Shown in pieces: positions 9,394-18,335 of a stretch of 64,000 nucleotides of DNA. Positions within the stretch are counted from its first letter, which is position 1. The number at the start of each line of letters is the position of its first letter. The translations under genes were made by a program, and so were the position numbers. Source of the stretch: Polynucleobacter meluiroseus (GTDB lineage: Bacteria > Pseudomonadota > Gammaproteobacteria > Burkholderiales > Burkholderiaceae). Location: positions 31,671 through 95,670 of the forward strand of contig CAMDUR010000004.1 of assembly GCA_945879115.1 (NCBI GenBank). The letters run 5' to 3'. Below the pieces are notes generated by a model. It saw nothing but the letters and a program-made list of their open reading frames with translations, made no database searches and had not been told where the DNA came from.

Positions 9394-9908
9394 TGATCAG
9401 AAATATCATGCCCGTCTTCCGTTTGACGTTCTTGAAATGCCAAATACAACTTATTCAACGAAGCTGTGTTTATGTAAAACGCTTTATTCGTCAATTATTG
9501 TTGGGCTTCTTCCTTATCAATCTTAGTCTTGGACTAGCTCATGCTCAAGCATGGAGCAGTCTCAGCGAAGATCAGCGCTCCGTATTAGTACCTCTTGAAG
9601 AGGACTGGGGATCACTGAGCCTTAATCGTCAAAAGAAATGGGTTGAAGTAGCGAACCTTTATCCAAAAATGGAAGAGGCTGATCGAATCACACTCCAATC
9701 AAGAATGTCTGCTTGGGCTGGGTTATCGGCCAAAGAGAGGCAACGCGCTCGCGATAACTACCTCAGGACTTTGAAGATATCCCCTGAGAAAAAAGCAGCT
9801 GCTTGGGAAAATTACCAGCAATTGAGTGATGAAGAAAAAAAACTCCTTGCTGACAAAAGAGCCGCTTCTGCCAAACGCACCACGGTGACCTCACCAGCGC
9901 TAAAATAG
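9393..9908 (+). CDS. DUF3106 exported protein
   Basis: About 171 residues; the ATG at 9393 shares a base with the previous stop (TGATG). A long basic N-terminus precedes a hydrophobic core (LLLGFFLINLSLGLAHAQA), consistent with a signal peptide cut after AHA or AQA. The mature part repeats a pattern of W-x2-L, P-L-x3-W, K-K-W and R-x-R typical of DUF3106, mostly helical and charged. Third gene of the sigma operon; probably periplasmic. Biochemical function unknown. Confidence 0.8.
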   Translation: MIRNIMPVFRLTFLKCQIQLIQRSCVYVKRFIRQLLLGFFLINLSLGLAHAQAWSSLSEDQRSVLVPLEEDWGSLSLNRQKKWVEVANLYPKMEEADRITLQSRMSAWAGLSAKERQRARDNYLRTLKISPEKKAAAWENYQQLSDEEKKLLADKRAASAKRTTVTSPALK

Positions 9909-9913
9909 CGCTT

Positions 9914-10501
9914 GTGAAATCTTCAGAAAAATTTACCCCTCTCCCAGCTGAATATCTCAGCTCACTTCCAGCACCCACAATCAAACGCCGCATCATCCTT
10001 AACCTCTATGAGATGTTGGTGCTCATGGGGGTTGCAGCATTTTTATTTCTTTTGCCTCACTTGGTTATCGGGGTTGTGCTTAACGTGACTGCGCCTGCTT
10101 GGTTTTTATTAGCTCATATATATTTGGTACTAGCCTTTTACTTTGCTTGGTATTGGACTAAGTCTGGTCAGACTCTAGCCATGCAAACATGGAAAGTTCA
10201 AATGGTCAGACACGATGGTCAGATTTTGACCCGTTCCCAAGCCCTCAAGCGCTATGCATTAGGATCACTCTGGTTAATTCCAGCGGCAATAACTTTATTT
10301 ATTTCAATACGAGTCGGCAACCCAGAAAAAATGGGCGCTTACTTTTCAATTATATTTTTTTCAGTGACGCTATTCTTATGGCCACTAAGCGCCTTGCTTG
10401 ATCGCAAGGGTCGACAAACGCTTCCAGACCGATGGGCCAATACCCGATTAGTTCAACTACCCCGCTCGATTCCTCATCCAGTCAGCAGTAGTGAAGAATG
10501 A
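9914..10501 (+). CDS. RDD family membrane protein
   Basis: 195 residues from a GTG start five bases after the DUF3106 stop. It has four hydrophobic stretches (about 28-55, 60-85, 115-135, 138-160) and the RDD-type features: an Arg in the first segment, and the Asp pair replaced by the LLDRKGRQTLPDRWANTRLV end that is typical of the family. Last gene of the sigma/DUF3619/DUF3106/RDD set. Its 3' end overlaps the convergent globin gene by 45 bases. Substrate unknown. Confidence 0.85.
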   Translation: MKSSEKFTPLPAEYLSSLPAPTIKRRIILNLYEMLVLMGVAAFLFLLPHLVIGVVLNVTAPAWFLLAHIYLVLAFYFAWYWTKSGQTLAMQTWKVQMVRHDGQILTRSQALKRYALGSLWLIPAAITLFISIRVGNPEKMGAYFSIIFFSVTLFLWPLSALLDRKGRQTLPDRWANTRLVQLPRSIPHPVSSSEE

Positions 10502-10846
10502 CTCCATTAAGCGCTCCAAAAGAAGTCCATTAATTCCAACGTCTTTCATGGCTTGACGCATGCATTGCAACCATTGATCTCTCTCAGATATCCCAATCGG
10601 AAAAGTCATATGGCGAGACTTTAAGCGAGGATGACCGTGCCTCTCAACAAATAAATCTGGCCCACCCATCCAACCACTTAAAAACATAAACAACTTATCT
10701 CCAGAACTCGATAGATCTTCCGGATGCATGACTCTAATACCAGCATAGGCAGGATCTAGAGCCATCAAATCGTAAAAACGATTCACCAGCTCACGCAGTT
10801 TCTCCTCGCCACCAATCAATTCATAAGTTGTTTTTTGTTCCGCCAT
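10457..10846 (-). CDS. Group II truncated haemoglobin
   Basis: Small haem protein of the 2-on-2 globin fold, 129 residues. The pattern includes the E-helix LFMFLSGWMGGPD, the proximal-His region HGHPRLKSRHMTFPI and the G-helix Trp in ERDQWLQCM, typical of group II (trHbO) proteins, which handle oxygen, NO or peroxide. The start MAEQKTTYE fits the family. It lies 30 bases upstream of the FtsX-like permease on the same strand and tail-to-tail with the RDD gene. Confidence 0.93.
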   Translation of the reverse strand: MAEQKTTYELIGGEEKLRELVNRFYDLMALDPAYAGIRVMHPEDLSSSGDKLFMFLSGWMGGPDLFVERHGHPRLKSRHMTFPIGISERDQWLQCMRQAMKDVGINGLLLERLMESFFTTADWMRNRAG

Positions 10847-10876
10847 AAATGATTCAATTCATCAATAAGATTTAAA

Positions 10877-13372
10877 TTAAGCTTCTCTCAAAATTTCATT
10901 AGCGGAGCTTTTGGTCATTTTTCTTTGCAACCATACACCACCTAGCATACATACAGTAATACCTAAGAGCATGCCATAAAACAAGATAATCCAAGAGGGG
11001 TTTAACTGTAATTCAAATACAAAGTGGGCCAAAGCCCAACCAATGACTAAAGCACCTGATGCAGCTAAGCCACCTGCTATCAAACCAATTGCTGCCAACT
11101 CAGTATAAAAAGCACGGCGCAATTGGACATTCGTGGCGCCCAAAGCTTTGAGTAGGCCAGCATCTTTTAAGCGCTGATCTTGAGTGGATGCTAATGAAGC
11201 AACCAGCACCAAGCCACCAGCACAAATAGTTAATACAAACAACAATTCAATAGCTGCAGAGAGCTTGTTAAGAACATCTTGAACCTGATTAAGTGCCGCC
11301 TCAACATCCACAACAGTGATATTAGGAAACTGACTGACCAAAGCGATATCAACTGGTAAAACGTTGGGAGTAGCAGGTGATTGTTGATAAGCGGTCACCC
11401 AAGTTTGCGGCATATCAGCCAGCAAAGATGGCGGCAGAATGGCAAAGAAATTAACCCGCATGGTGCCCCAGTCTAATTGTCGAATAGATGTCACCTTGGC
11501 CTCAACAGGAATACCTGCAATATCAAATGCCAAGGTATCGCCTAAAGACAAGCCGAGAGTTTTGACAATTCCTTGCTCCATGGAAATCTCAGGCAAATTA
11601 GTTGACCCGTGCCACTGACCTGCCACTAATTTATTTTTTTCTGGCAATTCAGAAGCATATGAAAGATTAAATTCGCGATCAACCAATCTTTTAGCTCGAT
11701 CATCTTGATATTGATCAGGCATGACAAGTTTGTTATTGATATGGGTCAGCCGACCTCTAATCATTGGATACAAAATAACTTGATTAACATTAGCTGCCAA
11801 TAGTTTTTCTTGAATCAAATCCTTTTGCTCGGGTTGGATATTAATTAAGAAGCGATTAGGGGCATCAACTGATGAGCTACTTTTCCAGGCACTTAGTAAA
11901 TCCTGTCTGACGACAGCCAAAAGTAATAAAGCCATGATGGCAATTGCTAAAGAGGCGATTTGCAAACCTGTGAATAAACTTCTTCTTGATAATGATTGCC
12001 AAGCAAATCGCTGCACTACTTGGCGACCAAAAATAGAGTGTTCTGCTAACTTAGCAAAGCCATGAACAGCTATCCAAGAAACACCCACAAAAATAATAGC
12101 GCAAGCAGCAAAACCACCTAAAGTTACTAAGGCTAATTTAAAGTCTTTAGCTACCAAAATTAATAATCCAAAGTAACTCATTAATCCCAGAAGCATCAAT
12201 AACCAAGTGGAGGTTTTAGGAAAAGGTAAGTCTTTTCTTAAAACTCGTAATGGAGAAACATCACTCAAAGACATGAGAGGCGGCCAAATAAATCCAAGTA
12301 ATAAAACAACCGACACCAGTAAAGACCAGATCAGTGGCCAGATAGAGGCAGGCGGCAAGTCAGCCACCAGAAGATCACCCAAGAAAAACAATAAGGCTTG
12401 ATGACCAAGCCATCCAAAGAAAGCGCCTATGAAGCCACCCAATATAGCGACTACCAGGCTGGCTCTAAAGTGTTCAAATAAGACTTGCTTCCTACTAGCA
12501 CCTAGACATTTCCAAATTGCAGCAGGGCTTGATTGTTTTGAGATGTAACGCTTTGATGCCAGAGCCATAGCTACCGCTGCAATCATGGCTGTTAGCATCG
12601 CCACCAGAGATAGAAATCTCTCTGCTCTATCCAAAGTGGCCTTCATCAGAGGTTGGGCGTTATCAACACCTTCTACTCTCACCCCCCTTAAACCTTGCTC
12701 ATGAATTTTTTGATCAACCCAGAGTAGATAATCTTCAATAGCTCTATCAGAGCCAGATAAAAGAGTTCGATAAGTGACGCGACTTCCAAATCCAATAAGT
12801 TGAGTAGCAGCTAACTCAGATTCCCGAATCATAACGCGTGGCGCGAAGTTTAAAAAGCCAGCACCTTTATCCAATTCTTGTGTAAGAACGGCACTGATCT
12901 TGAATTGAGATTGCCCTAATGTCAGACGGTCGCCAACTTTGACATTCAAACTTGGTAACAAGGCTGGGTCAACCCAAACTGTACCTGGCTCAGGAATATC
13001 TTTAGTGGCAGTACCTTTTGAAATACCATCAAGGCTAATTTTTAGAGTGCCGCGTAAAGGATACGTTTGTGTCACGGCTTTTAAAGCTACTAACTTAGTT
13101 TGCTGAGCACCGCTTGACATGGTTGGAAACACAATCGTCTGCGCAGTGCTTAAGCCCTTGGCAAGAGCCTCATTAACAAATAAAGTGGGGAGTGGCTGAT
13201 CGCTTTGAATTAATGCATCCGCAGCAATCAATTGTTTAGCATCACGCTCAAACGCCCTTTGCATCCTATCCGCAAGATAAGCAACACTACTTAAAGATGC
13301 AACCGATACAACTAGCGCAACCAAAAGCCAAATAAATTCTATTGACCTTAGAGAGCGAGTTATTGGACTCAT
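10877..13372 (-). CDS. FtsX-like ABC transporter permease (YbbP type)
   Basis: An 831-residue inner-membrane protein with an N-terminal membrane helix, a large periplasmic domain (about 40-230), a first FtsX-like block of helices (about 245-350), further helices (about 385-470), a second periplasmic domain (about 495-690) and a C-terminal FtsX block containing KDAGLLKALGATNVQLRRAF. The size and duplicated layout fit the YbbP family of lipid- or lipoprotein-linked permeases. The YbbA-type ATPase partner is not adjacent; upstream lies only tRNA-Arg. Substrate not deducible. Confidence 0.88.
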   Translation of the reverse strand: MSPITRSLRSIEFIWLLVALVVSVASLSSVAYLADRMQRAFERDAKQLIAADALIQSDQPLPTLFVNEALAKGLSTAQTIVFPTMSSGAQQTKLVALKAVTQTYPLRGTLKISLDGISKGTATKDIPEPGTVWVDPALLPSLNVKVGDRLTLGQSQFKISAVLTQELDKGAGFLNFAPRVMIRESELAATQLIGFGSRVTYRTLLSGSDRAIEDYLLWVDQKIHEQGLRGVRVEGVDNAQPLMKATLDRAERFLSLVAMLTAMIAAVAMALASKRYISKQSSPAAIWKCLGASRKQVLFEHFRASLVVAILGGFIGAFFGWLGHQALLFFLGDLLVADLPPASIWPLIWSLLVSVVLLLGFIWPPLMSLSDVSPLRVLRKDLPFPKTSTWLLMLLGLMSYFGLLILVAKDFKLALVTLGGFAACAIIFVGVSWIAVHGFAKLAEHSIFGRQVVQRFAWQSLSRRSLFTGLQIASLAIAIMALLLLAVVRQDLLSAWKSSSSVDAPNRFLINIQPEQKDLIQEKLLAANVNQVILYPMIRGRLTHINNKLVMPDQYQDDRAKRLVDREFNLSYASELPEKNKLVAGQWHGSTNLPEISMEQGIVKTLGLSLGDTLAFDIAGIPVEAKVTSIRQLDWGTMRVNFFAILPPSLLADMPQTWVTAYQQSPATPNVLPVDIALVSQFPNITVVDVEAALNQVQDVLNKLSAAIELLFVLTICAGGLVLVASLASTQDQRLKDAGLLKALGATNVQLRRAFYTELAAIGLIAGGLAASGALVIGWALAHFVFELQLNPSWIILFYGMLLGITVCMLGGVWLQRKMTKSSANEILREA

Positions 13373-13494
13373 AAATCTTTCTTGATTTAGCTATTTGTAT
13401 AGCTACTGAAGTTAAGGGTTAGTTTTGAGAAGAACCTTAATATAAGCTAAATGAGATTCGCGTGCATATCCTTAAAATTAAGCTTGAATGAAAG

Positions 13495-13519
13495 AGGGCC
13501 TAGTTATAAACTAGGCCCT
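13495..13519. terminator. Terminator hairpin of tRNA-Arg
   Basis: Perfect 11 bp inverted repeat (13495-13505 with 13509-13519) around a 3-base loop, with TTCTTATTT on the plus side and CTCTTTCATT on the minus side. It lies eight bases past the tRNA-Arg CCA end, so it most likely ends that transcript. Confidence 0.8.
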
Positions 13520-13526
13520 TCTTATT

Positions 13527-13603
13527 TGGTGCGGCTGGCAGGAATTGAACCCACGACCCCTTGGTTCGTAGCCAAGTACTCTATCCAACTGAGCTACAGC
13601 CGC
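13527..13603 (-). tRNA. tRNA-Arg (anticodon ACG)
   Basis: 77 bases on the minus strand. Acceptor GCGGCTG pairs with CAGCCGC, the D-arm has AGCTCAGTTGGATAGAG, the anticodon arm is CTTGG-CTACGAA-CCAAG giving ACG, and the T-arm contains GGTTCAATTCC. CCA is encoded. ACG becomes ICG by deamination and reads CGU, CGC and CGA. The 5' end lies only 19 bases from the divergent greB start, so its promoter must sit inside greB. Confidence 0.97.
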
Positions 13604-13622
13604 TTAAGACCAATATTATGCC

Positions 13623-14108
13623 ATGGAAATCAAAAACTACATAACTCCCGCCGGTCATCAACGCATTAAAGATGAACTTTTACATCTTTTGGATACTGAT
13701 CGCCCAACAGTTGTTAAAACTGTTACTTGGGCAGCTTCGAATGGTGATCGCTCCGAGAATGCTGATTATCAGTATGGCAAAAAACGTCTTCGAGAAATTG
13801 ATAAGCGAATTTACTTTTTAACCAAGCGTCTAGAAGATGCTGTAGTGGTTGATCCAGCAACGCGAGAACAAACAGATCAAATATTTTTTGGAGCTACTGT
13901 TACTTTTGCCGATAAGGATGGTACCGAAACAACTGTTTCAATTGTGGGTGTGGATGAAGTCAATATGGATAAGGGTCATGTGAGTTGGATTTCACCTATT
14001 GCCAAAGCTTTGATTAAAGCAAGGGAAGGTGACACTGTTAAGCTATCAACTCCAAATGGAATTAAAGCTGTAGATATCTTGACAGTTACTTACCAAAAAC
14101 TCTTGTGA
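13623..14108 (+). CDS. greB: Transcription elongation factor GreB
   Basis: Rescues backtracked RNA polymerase by stimulating transcript cleavage. It has 161 residues with the N-terminal coiled-coil (about 1-78), including NGDRSENADYQYGKKRLREID, whose acidic tip residues act in the polymerase secondary channel, and a C-terminal globular domain. The length and the DYQYGKKRLREIDKR pattern favour GreB over GreA. It diverges from tRNA-Arg and overlaps the convergent spoT tail by 23 bases. Confidence 0.95.
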   Translation: MEIKNYITPAGHQRIKDELLHLLDTDRPTVVKTVTWAASNGDRSENADYQYGKKRLREIDKRIYFLTKRLEDAVVVDPATREQTDQIFFGATVTFADKDGTETTVSIVGVDEVNMDKGHVSWISPIAKALIKAREGDTVKLSTPNGIKAVDILTVTYQKLL

Positions 14109-16368
14109 TTCTTAAGATGTCGGCATTTTGTCTCAAGCGTCTCATGACTTTAGCTAAGTGATAACGACTTTCGACCTGAATCATAAAGTGTATTGAAACT
14201 GCCCCTACTTCAGTAAATCGGTCTTCCATCGCAACATGAGCAATATTGGCATCTGCTGAAGTCAATGTTCCTGCTATTTTTGCTAAGACACCTTTAGCAT
14301 TTTTAACATCTACACGAATGGCGACGTCAAAGCTTCGCTTGATTTCATCAGACCACACCACGTCAATCCAATGTTCAGGGTCACGGTGTTGCAAACGCAA
14401 AGCTTGATGGCAAACATCAGTGTGGATCTGTAAGCCCTCTCCTTTACCTAAGTAACCCAAAATAGTATCCCCAGGAATCGGGTGACAACAGGATGGGAAA
14501 AATACAGACTGTCCTTCTGCTCCGTCAATCATGATGGCTTGACGATGATGAACATGCTCTTCTTCATCTGGATCCCAATCTGTTGTATCCAAGCGCATTT
14601 GTGAGGATTGCCCTTTGTTCTCATAAAGAATCATCTCAATACGCTTAGCAACCACTGCTGGTACGCGATGTCCCATAGCCATATCAGCACATAACTCTTC
14701 GCGACCTTTAGATCCAGTCCAATGTAATAGTCTTTCCCAAATTTCGTCAGTCACAAGTGCGGCATCACTGCCTTGCTGGCGGAGAGCTTGAGAAAGCAAA
14801 CGTTCGCCTAACTGAATAGCTTCAGAATAGTGCTGCGTTTTTAAGAAGTGTCTTATCGCGGCACGAGCTTTACCTGTTTTAACAAAAGATAACCAAACGG
14901 GATTAGGCTGAGAATGAGGGGCAGAGCTAATTTCAACAATATCGCCATTCTTGAGTTCAGTTCTCAAAGGCAATTGAACATTATTAACCTTGGCTCCAAC
15001 ACACTCGTTCCCTAAATCACTATGAACGGCATAAGCAAAATCTAAAACTGTGGCTCCACGCGGCAATGCACGTATCTGACCCTTAGGCGTAAAGACATAA
15101 ACAGCATCAGGGAATAAATCAATTTTGACGTGCTCTAAGAACTCTTGGGAGTCGCCGCTCTTATCCTGAATATCTATCAAAGACTGTAACCATTGATGTG
15201 CTCTGGTTTGCATTTCGGTTAGATCATCGTCACCCTCTTTGTATGCCCAATGAGCAGCAACACCTTCTTCAGCCACTTCGTGCATATTTTGTGTACGAAT
15301 CTGAAACTCAATAGGCATGCCAAATGGTCCCACTAAAGTAGTGTGTAAAGATTGGTAGCCATTGAGTTTTGGGATAGCGATATAGTCTTTGAATTTACCA
15401 GGCATAGGCTTATACAAAGCATGCAAGACGCCCAGAGCACGGTAGCATTCATCTACAGAATTGAGAGTTACTCTGAAAGCGTATACATCTAAAACTTGAG
15501 AAAAACTCAAATGCTTTTGACGCATCTTCATATAAATACTGTAAAGCGTTTTTTCACGTCCACGTAAATCTGACTCTAATCCTGACTTACTTAAAGCCAT
15601 CCTAGAAGTATCCAAAATCTTAGCTACAACCTCTTTACGATTGCCGCGTGCTTTTTTAATTGCTTTATTCAATGTGGCGTATCTAAATGGCGCCCAATTC
15701 ATAAAGCTTAAATCTTGAAGCTCTCGATATACTTGATTAAGACCTAATCGGTGGGCAATCGGTGCGTAAATTTCTGAGGTTTCCAGTGCTACCCTCTTAC
15801 GTTTGGCTAAAGCCATCGCATCAAGGGTTCTCATATTGTGTAAGCGATCTGCCAACTTCACCAAAATAACCCGAACATCACGGGCCATCGCCATGAACAT
15901 TTTTCTAAAGCTCTCTGCTTGAGCTTCAGCATGACTTTGGAACTCCAACTTATCTAACTTAGTTAGCCCCTCAACAAGCTCAGCCACTTTCCCACCGAAG
16001 ATTTGAACCAACTCTTCTCTGGTACTTCCCGTGTCTTCAATCACATCATGTAAAAGTGCTGCCATGATAGAAGATGCATCTAGGCGCCAACTGGCGCATA
16101 GTTCGGCAACTGCTAATGGGTGGGTAATATAAGGTTCGCCAGTTTGACGATATTGACCCAGGTGCGCTGAGTCAGCATATTGAAACGCTTTTCTTACTAA
16201 AGCTATTTCATCAGGCTTTAAGTGGGTAATTTTTTCATTGAGCCCCGCAATAGATACAACTTGAGGGATTGGTGGTTTAGCTGGTTGGGATGTGGGCCCA
16301 AATAAGTGCCGGCTAGACTCGTCTAGTAGGGCGGCTAAGATGCCTTTCGCATCAGATTTGGTAGCCAC
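14086..16368 (-). CDS. spoT: Bifunctional (p)ppGpp synthetase/hydrolase
   Basis: RelA/SpoT homologue of 760 residues controlling the stringent response. The HD hydrolase domain is intact (HDVIEDTG, His107-Asp108; KLADRLHNMRTL), so it should degrade ppGpp. The synthetase domain has the GYQSLHTT motif around residue 340. TGS (ATVLDFAYAVHSDLG), a zinc-finger-like CCHPIPGD segment and a C-terminal ACT domain follow. It is 13 bases downstream of rpoZ, the conserved rpoZ-spoT order. Confidence 0.97.
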   Translation of the reverse strand: MATKSDAKGILAALLDESSRHLFGPTSQPAKPPIPQVVSIAGLNEKITHLKPDEIALVRKAFQYADSAHLGQYRQTGEPYITHPLAVAELCASWRLDASSIMAALLHDVIEDTGSTREELVQIFGGKVAELVEGLTKLDKLEFQSHAEAQAESFRKMFMAMARDVRVILVKLADRLHNMRTLDAMALAKRKRVALETSEIYAPIAHRLGLNQVYRELQDLSFMNWAPFRYATLNKAIKKARGNRKEVVAKILDTSRMALSKSGLESDLRGREKTLYSIYMKMRQKHLSFSQVLDVYAFRVTLNSVDECYRALGVLHALYKPMPGKFKDYIAIPKLNGYQSLHTTLVGPFGMPIEFQIRTQNMHEVAEEGVAAHWAYKEGDDDLTEMQTRAHQWLQSLIDIQDKSGDSQEFLEHVKIDLFPDAVYVFTPKGQIRALPRGATVLDFAYAVHSDLGNECVGAKVNNVQLPLRTELKNGDIVEISSAPHSQPNPVWLSFVKTGKARAAIRHFLKTQHYSEAIQLGERLLSQALRQQGSDAALVTDEIWERLLHWTGSKGREELCADMAMGHRVPAVVAKRIEMILYENKGQSSQMRLDTTDWDPDEEEHVHHRQAIMIDGAEGQSVFFPSCCHPIPGDTILGYLGKGEGLQIHTDVCHQALRLQHRDPEHWIDVVWSDEIKRSFDVAIRVDVKNAKGVLAKIAGTLTSADANIAHVAMEDRFTEVGAVSIHFMIQVESRYHLAKVMRRLRQNADILRITRVFGK

Positions 16369-16381
16369 CGTAGATCACCTC

Positions 16382-16585
16382 TTATAGAGGTACTTTAACC
16401 AACATATCTCGATCTGTAACACCAGCAGCTACTTCACGCAAAGCCATCACTGTTGGCTTATTTTTGGCGATCACTCTAGGAGCGTGGCCCTGAGCCAATT
16501 GGCGAGCGCGATAAGTTGCGGCCAGAACCAATTCAAATCGATTTGGAATTGTTTTTAAGCAATCTTCTACAGTGATACGTGCCAT
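16382..16585 (-). CDS. rpoZ: RNA polymerase omega subunit
   Basis: Small RNA polymerase subunit that helps assemble beta-prime and forms part of a ppGpp site. The 67-residue product starts [10 protein letters not shown] and has [17 protein letters not shown], the family signature. This is the usual betaproteobacterial length. It directly precedes spoT, linking ppGpp metabolism to one of its targets. Confidence 0.97.
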   Translation of the reverse strand: MARITVEDCLKTIPNRFELVLAATYRARQLAQGHAPRVIAKNKPTVMALREVAAGVTDRDMLVKVPL

Positions 16586-16748
16586 ATGTTTATCTCGATA
16601 AATACTAGGAATACCCTAAGGATAACGCACTTGTGGAAAAGTCACCGAAAGTTCGTTTTATGCCAATAATAAAACTGGGTATTTTGCCCATATTGAATAC
16701 TTAATCTAAAGCTGATGTTTAAGTGGGTTTTTGCGCTTCCTTTCGGGT

Positions 16749-17369
16749 TTATTTGAGGCCTAACTCTATAGCTAATGCTTGATGCTTCGATAATTGCAAA
16801 TCCGATCTTAAGCGGCTAGCAGAAATAATTTGACGTAACTCATTTAAAGCTGACTCAAACAAATCATTAACAATCAAATAGTCGGCTTCACTGGCATGAC
16901 TCAACTCTTCTCTAGCTGCTGCAACTCTCGTCAAAATAGTCTTTTCGTCATCTTGACCCCTTTTACGAAGACGCTCCTCAAGAGCCTGAATCGATGGTGG
17001 CAGTATGAATATCCAAATAGTGTCAGAAATCATTTTTTGAATTTGGCGTGCCCCCTGCCAATCTATTTCCAAAAGAACATCTTTGCCACTTTGCATTTGA
17101 TTTTCAATCCAAGACTTGGAGGTACCGTAATAGTTACCGTGTACTTCGGCCCACTCTAAAAAATCTCCCGCTTCTTTTCTTTTAAGAAACTCTTCTTGAC
17201 TTAAAAAATGGTACTCACGACCATTCACTTCACCCGGACGGGGTGAGCGTGTGGTGCAAGAGACGGACAATTGAATCGCTGAGTCTTTCTCCAAGAGCGC
17301 TTTTACTAAAGAAGATTTACCTGCTCCTGATGGGGCAACTAACATCAACATACTTCCTGTGTAAGCCAT
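16749..17369 (-). CDS. gmk: Guanylate kinase
   Basis: Phosphorylates GMP to GDP. 206 residues with the P-loop APSGAGKSSL (12-21), the GMP-binding segment SCTTRSPRPGEVNGREYHF and the lid region RLRKRGQDDE. It lies between yicC and rpoZ, as in many proteobacteria; the 163 bases to rpoZ hold the rpoZ promoter region and only a weak hairpin (TGGG/CCCA followed by TTTTATT). Confidence 0.97.
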   Translation of the reverse strand: MAYTGSMLMLVAPSGAGKSSLVKALLEKDSAIQLSVSCTTRSPRPGEVNGREYHFLSQEEFLKRKEAGDFLEWAEVHGNYYGTSKSWIENQMQSGKDVLLEIDWQGARQIQKMISDTIWIFILPPSIQALEERLRKRGQDDEKTILTRVAAAREELSHASEADYLIVNDLFESALNELRQIISASRLRSDLQLSKHQALAIELGLK

Positions 17370-17392
17370 AACGCTCTCCTGTACTAACTTGT

Positions 17393-18313
17393 TTATTCTA
17401 GGTTTTGCACTTGTTCACGCATTTGCTCTATCAACAATTTCATTTCGATAGAAGCATCACTGCTTTCTTGAGACACTGACTTTGAACCCAAAGTATTTGC
17501 TTCACGGTTAAGCTCTTGCATCAAGAAATCCAATCTTTTACCCACAGGACCGCCTTTGATCAATGCTGCCTCAACAACATCCAAGTGGGTTTTTAAACGA
17601 CTTAGCTCTTCAGCAACGTCAATGCGAACACCATAAAGAACGACTTCTTGCTTGATCCTATCTGAAATATCAGCTTTAGAATTGGCGTGGCCTTGCGCAT
17701 CGATTCCGGTCAGTATCTCAGTCAACCTCTCAGAGAGCTTGGCTTGATGAGCGGTAACAATCGTTGGGATCAAGGGCTCTATTTTGGCAACAATCGATCT
17801 GATGCCATTAACGCGCTCCATCAGCACGCCACGCAAAGCCAAACCTTCTTCTTGACGACTCAGTTTGAGTGCCTTCACAGCTTCAGAAGATGCTTCTACC
17901 GTAGCAATGCGCCAAAACTCATCATTCGACTTAGATTCATTCAAGATGCCGGGCCAACGTAGTATTTCACCCATTCTCAGGGTTCCTGCATTGGGCATCT
18001 CTTTTAATACAGCGGCTTCCAGCGCTTTTAAAACGATGAGAGCCTCAGGATTGAGTAAATCTGATGGCGCTTGGATAGCAGAGGCCTCGCGCTGGATATT
18101 GATTCGGAACTCAACCTTGCCTCTAGAGAGCTGTTTTGTAACTATCTCCCTAATGGCCATCTCAGAGGATCTGCACTCTTCGGGCGAACGTATGTTCAAA
18201 TCTAGGAAACGACTATTCACAGAGCGGCATTCCACCGCTACAGTTGCATAGACACCGCCACCCAGATCTAATTGTCTGGAGGCACTACCAAAACCGGTCA
18301 TACTTTCTATCAT
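17393..18313 (-). CDS. yicC: YicC family endoribonuclease
   Basis: 306 residues beginning MIESMTGFGSA, the family's conserved N-terminus (E. coli YicC begins MIRSMT). A longer in-frame extension to 18541 has no similarity to the family and overlaps rph, so it is rejected. The C-terminal DUF1732 block is present (GKRLDFLMQELNREANTLGSKS). E. coli YicC has been reported as a ribonuclease acting on a small RNA. It is head-to-head with rph, its neighbour in E. coli too, with only 22 bases between the starts. Confidence 0.93.
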   Translation of the reverse strand: MIESMTGFGSASRQLDLGGGVYATVAVECRSVNSRFLDLNIRSPEECRSSEMAIREIVTKQLSRGKVEFRINIQREASAIQAPSDLLNPEALIVLKALEAAVLKEMPNAGTLRMGEILRWPGILNESKSNDEFWRIATVEASSEAVKALKLSRQEEGLALRGVLMERVNGIRSIVAKIEPLIPTIVTAHQAKLSERLTEILTGIDAQGHANSKADISDRIKQEVVLYGVRIDVAEELSRLKTHLDVVEAALIKGGPVGKRLDFLMQELNREANTLGSKSVSQESSDASIEMKLLIEQMREQVQNLE

Positions 18314-18335
18314 CCTTCCATTGTAAAGTCCTATC

